A stretch of DNA of 64,000 bases from CAVPOO01 sp963707015 (GTDB lineage Bacteria > Pseudomonadota > Gammaproteobacteria > Thiohalobacterales > Thiohalobacteraceae), in contig CAVPOO010000012.1 of assembly GCA_963707015.1 (NCBI GenBank), forward strand, positions 1 to 64,000, given 5' to 3'. Below the pieces are notes generated by a model that saw only the letters and a program-made list of their open reading frames with translations, was not told where the DNA came from and made no database searches. Below are positions 63,266-64,000 of this stretch, piece after piece. Both the position numbers and the translations under genes were made by a program. Every line of letters begins with the position of its first letter. The first letter of the stretch is position 1.

Positions 63266-64000
63266 ATGAAACGACTCGTGGCGCTTGCGGACCGTGCCCG
63301 GACGGAATCCCGGAAAGTACCCGCTTGGGCCACGGCCTGGTGGGGAACCTATGTTCCCATTGCCCTGGTCGCGCTGCTGGGCGTGACGGTTACCTGGCAT
63401 GCCTTCCGCGAGGTGACCAGCTGGGAGCGGCAACGCGTACAGAATGCCTTCTATGCCGCGGCCAGAGACCGCGTCCTGGTGGTGCGACGCGAGATCGAAT
63501 ACAACCTCGGTGTGGTCCTGGATGTTGGCAGCTTCATCGAGACCTCGCGACGCATTGAACGACGTGAGTTTCGCAGATTCGTGGGGCCGGCAGTGAAGCG
63601 TTACGGCAGCATAGAGTCCCTGGAATGGATTCCCCAGGTCACCGGCGCGGAGCGTGTCGCGTTTGAGAAGGCTGCCCGCCGCAGCTTCCCGAGATTCCAG
63701 ATGAACGAACGCGGCCCGGGCGGGGATCTGGTCAGGGCGGGGGCGCGCCCGGTGCATTTTCCCGTCCTCTATGTACAGCCCTATCAGCTCAACAAGGAAA
63801 GACTGGGCCTCGATCTGGCCGCCGACGGCGCAACACTGGCGGACTTGCTGCAAACCGGGCACATGGGACAGATGCGGGTTTCGCCGCGTGTTCCTCTGGA
63901 ACGCGGGGGCGGCCGGGAGTTCGGCTTCGTGGCGCGACTGCCGGTCTACGACCAGGAGGATTCGGACCAGGAGGAGGACGCCCTGATCGAGATCGTGGAG
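63266..64000 (+). CDS. CHASE-domain membrane sensor (truncated by window end)
   Basis: The first 245 codons of a longer gene. After an N-terminal helix (AWWGTYVPIALVALLGVTVTW) comes a CHASE domain (VVRREIEYNLGVVLDVGSFIETSRRIERREF, then SIESLEWIPQVTGAERVAFEK and FPVLYVQPYQLNKERLGLDLAAD). CHASE domains are extracellular ligand sensors that precede histidine kinase, GGDEF or EAL modules; which one follows cannot be seen. Gene 62031 lies 50 bases upstream, so the two may be in one operon. Confidence 0.85.
   Translation, partial: MKRLVALADRARTESRKVPAWATAWWGTYVPIALVALLGVTVTWHAFREVTSWERQRVQNAFYAAARDRVLVVRREIEYNLGVVLDVGSFIETSRRIERREFRRFVGPAVKRYGSIESLEWIPQVTGAERVAFEKAARRSFPRFQMNERGPGGDLVRAGARPVHFPVLYVQPYQLNKERLGLDLAADGATLADLLQTGHMGQMRVSPRVPLERGGGREFGFVARLPVYDQEDSDQEEDALIEIVE

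Overview
The window reads as a chromosomal segment of a GC-rich gammaproteobacterium, most likely of the sulfur-oxidising Chromatiales or Ectothiorhodospiraceae type. This placement is inferred from gene style (Do-type protease with an OmpR-type two-component pair, TruC, several RND pumps, multiheme cytochrome c, a bacterial V/A-type ATPase) and not from a marker gene. No rRNA, tRNA, CRISPR array or intact insertion sequence was recognised.

Layout. 1-5.1 kb: end of an outer-membrane barrel gene, a chalcone-isomerase-like periplasmic protein, a DUF2845-like protein, an octaheme cytochrome c fused to HEAT and TPR repeats, and a lipoprotein. 5.3-8.3 kb: an AsmA-family protein with a 216-bp internal tandem repeat. 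8.5-12.0 kb: the wreck of an RND efflux operon (frameshift, internal deletion, truncated adaptor). 12-19 kb: DedA protein, cardiolipin synthase, then a Do protease / response regulator / sensor kinase operon on the minus strand. 19-26.4 kb: small genes, an exported AhpD-like protein coupled to an exported metallo-beta-lactamase-fold protein, a CadC-like TPR regulator, and a broken PAS sensor kinase. 27-33 kb: TruC, an MgtC/DUF4010 membrane protein, and a fumarate reductase operon frdCAB whose FrdC and FrdB closely match the Wolinella type. 33-35 kb: an HDOD protein and a potassium-channel-like protein fused to pentapeptide repeats. 35.4-43.5 kb: a nine-gene V/A-type ATPase operon. 43.6-48 kb: L,D-transpeptidase lipoprotein, a periplasmic four-repeat protein with a peptidoglycan-binding end, and a Sel1-repeat trypsin-like protease. 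48.4-64 kb: a very large multi-pass protein of unknown function, a MotA/MotB-like stator pair, an intact RND adaptor and pump, a second stator-like pair, a 2-phosphoglycerate-kinase-like protein and the start of a CHASE-domain sensor.

The window is also rich in non-coding repeats. A MITE-like palindromic element with CCACGGAATCCACGG arms occurs five times in intergenic gaps. A second palindromic family with TAGGGTGGGTTA ends occurs twice. A perfect 21-bp inverted repeat lies between the MgtC gene and frdC. The least explained coding material is the 48.4-62 kb envelope cluster with two ion-driven stator pairs, the four-repeat periplasmic protein at 45.2 kb and the pentapeptide-repeat channel fusion.
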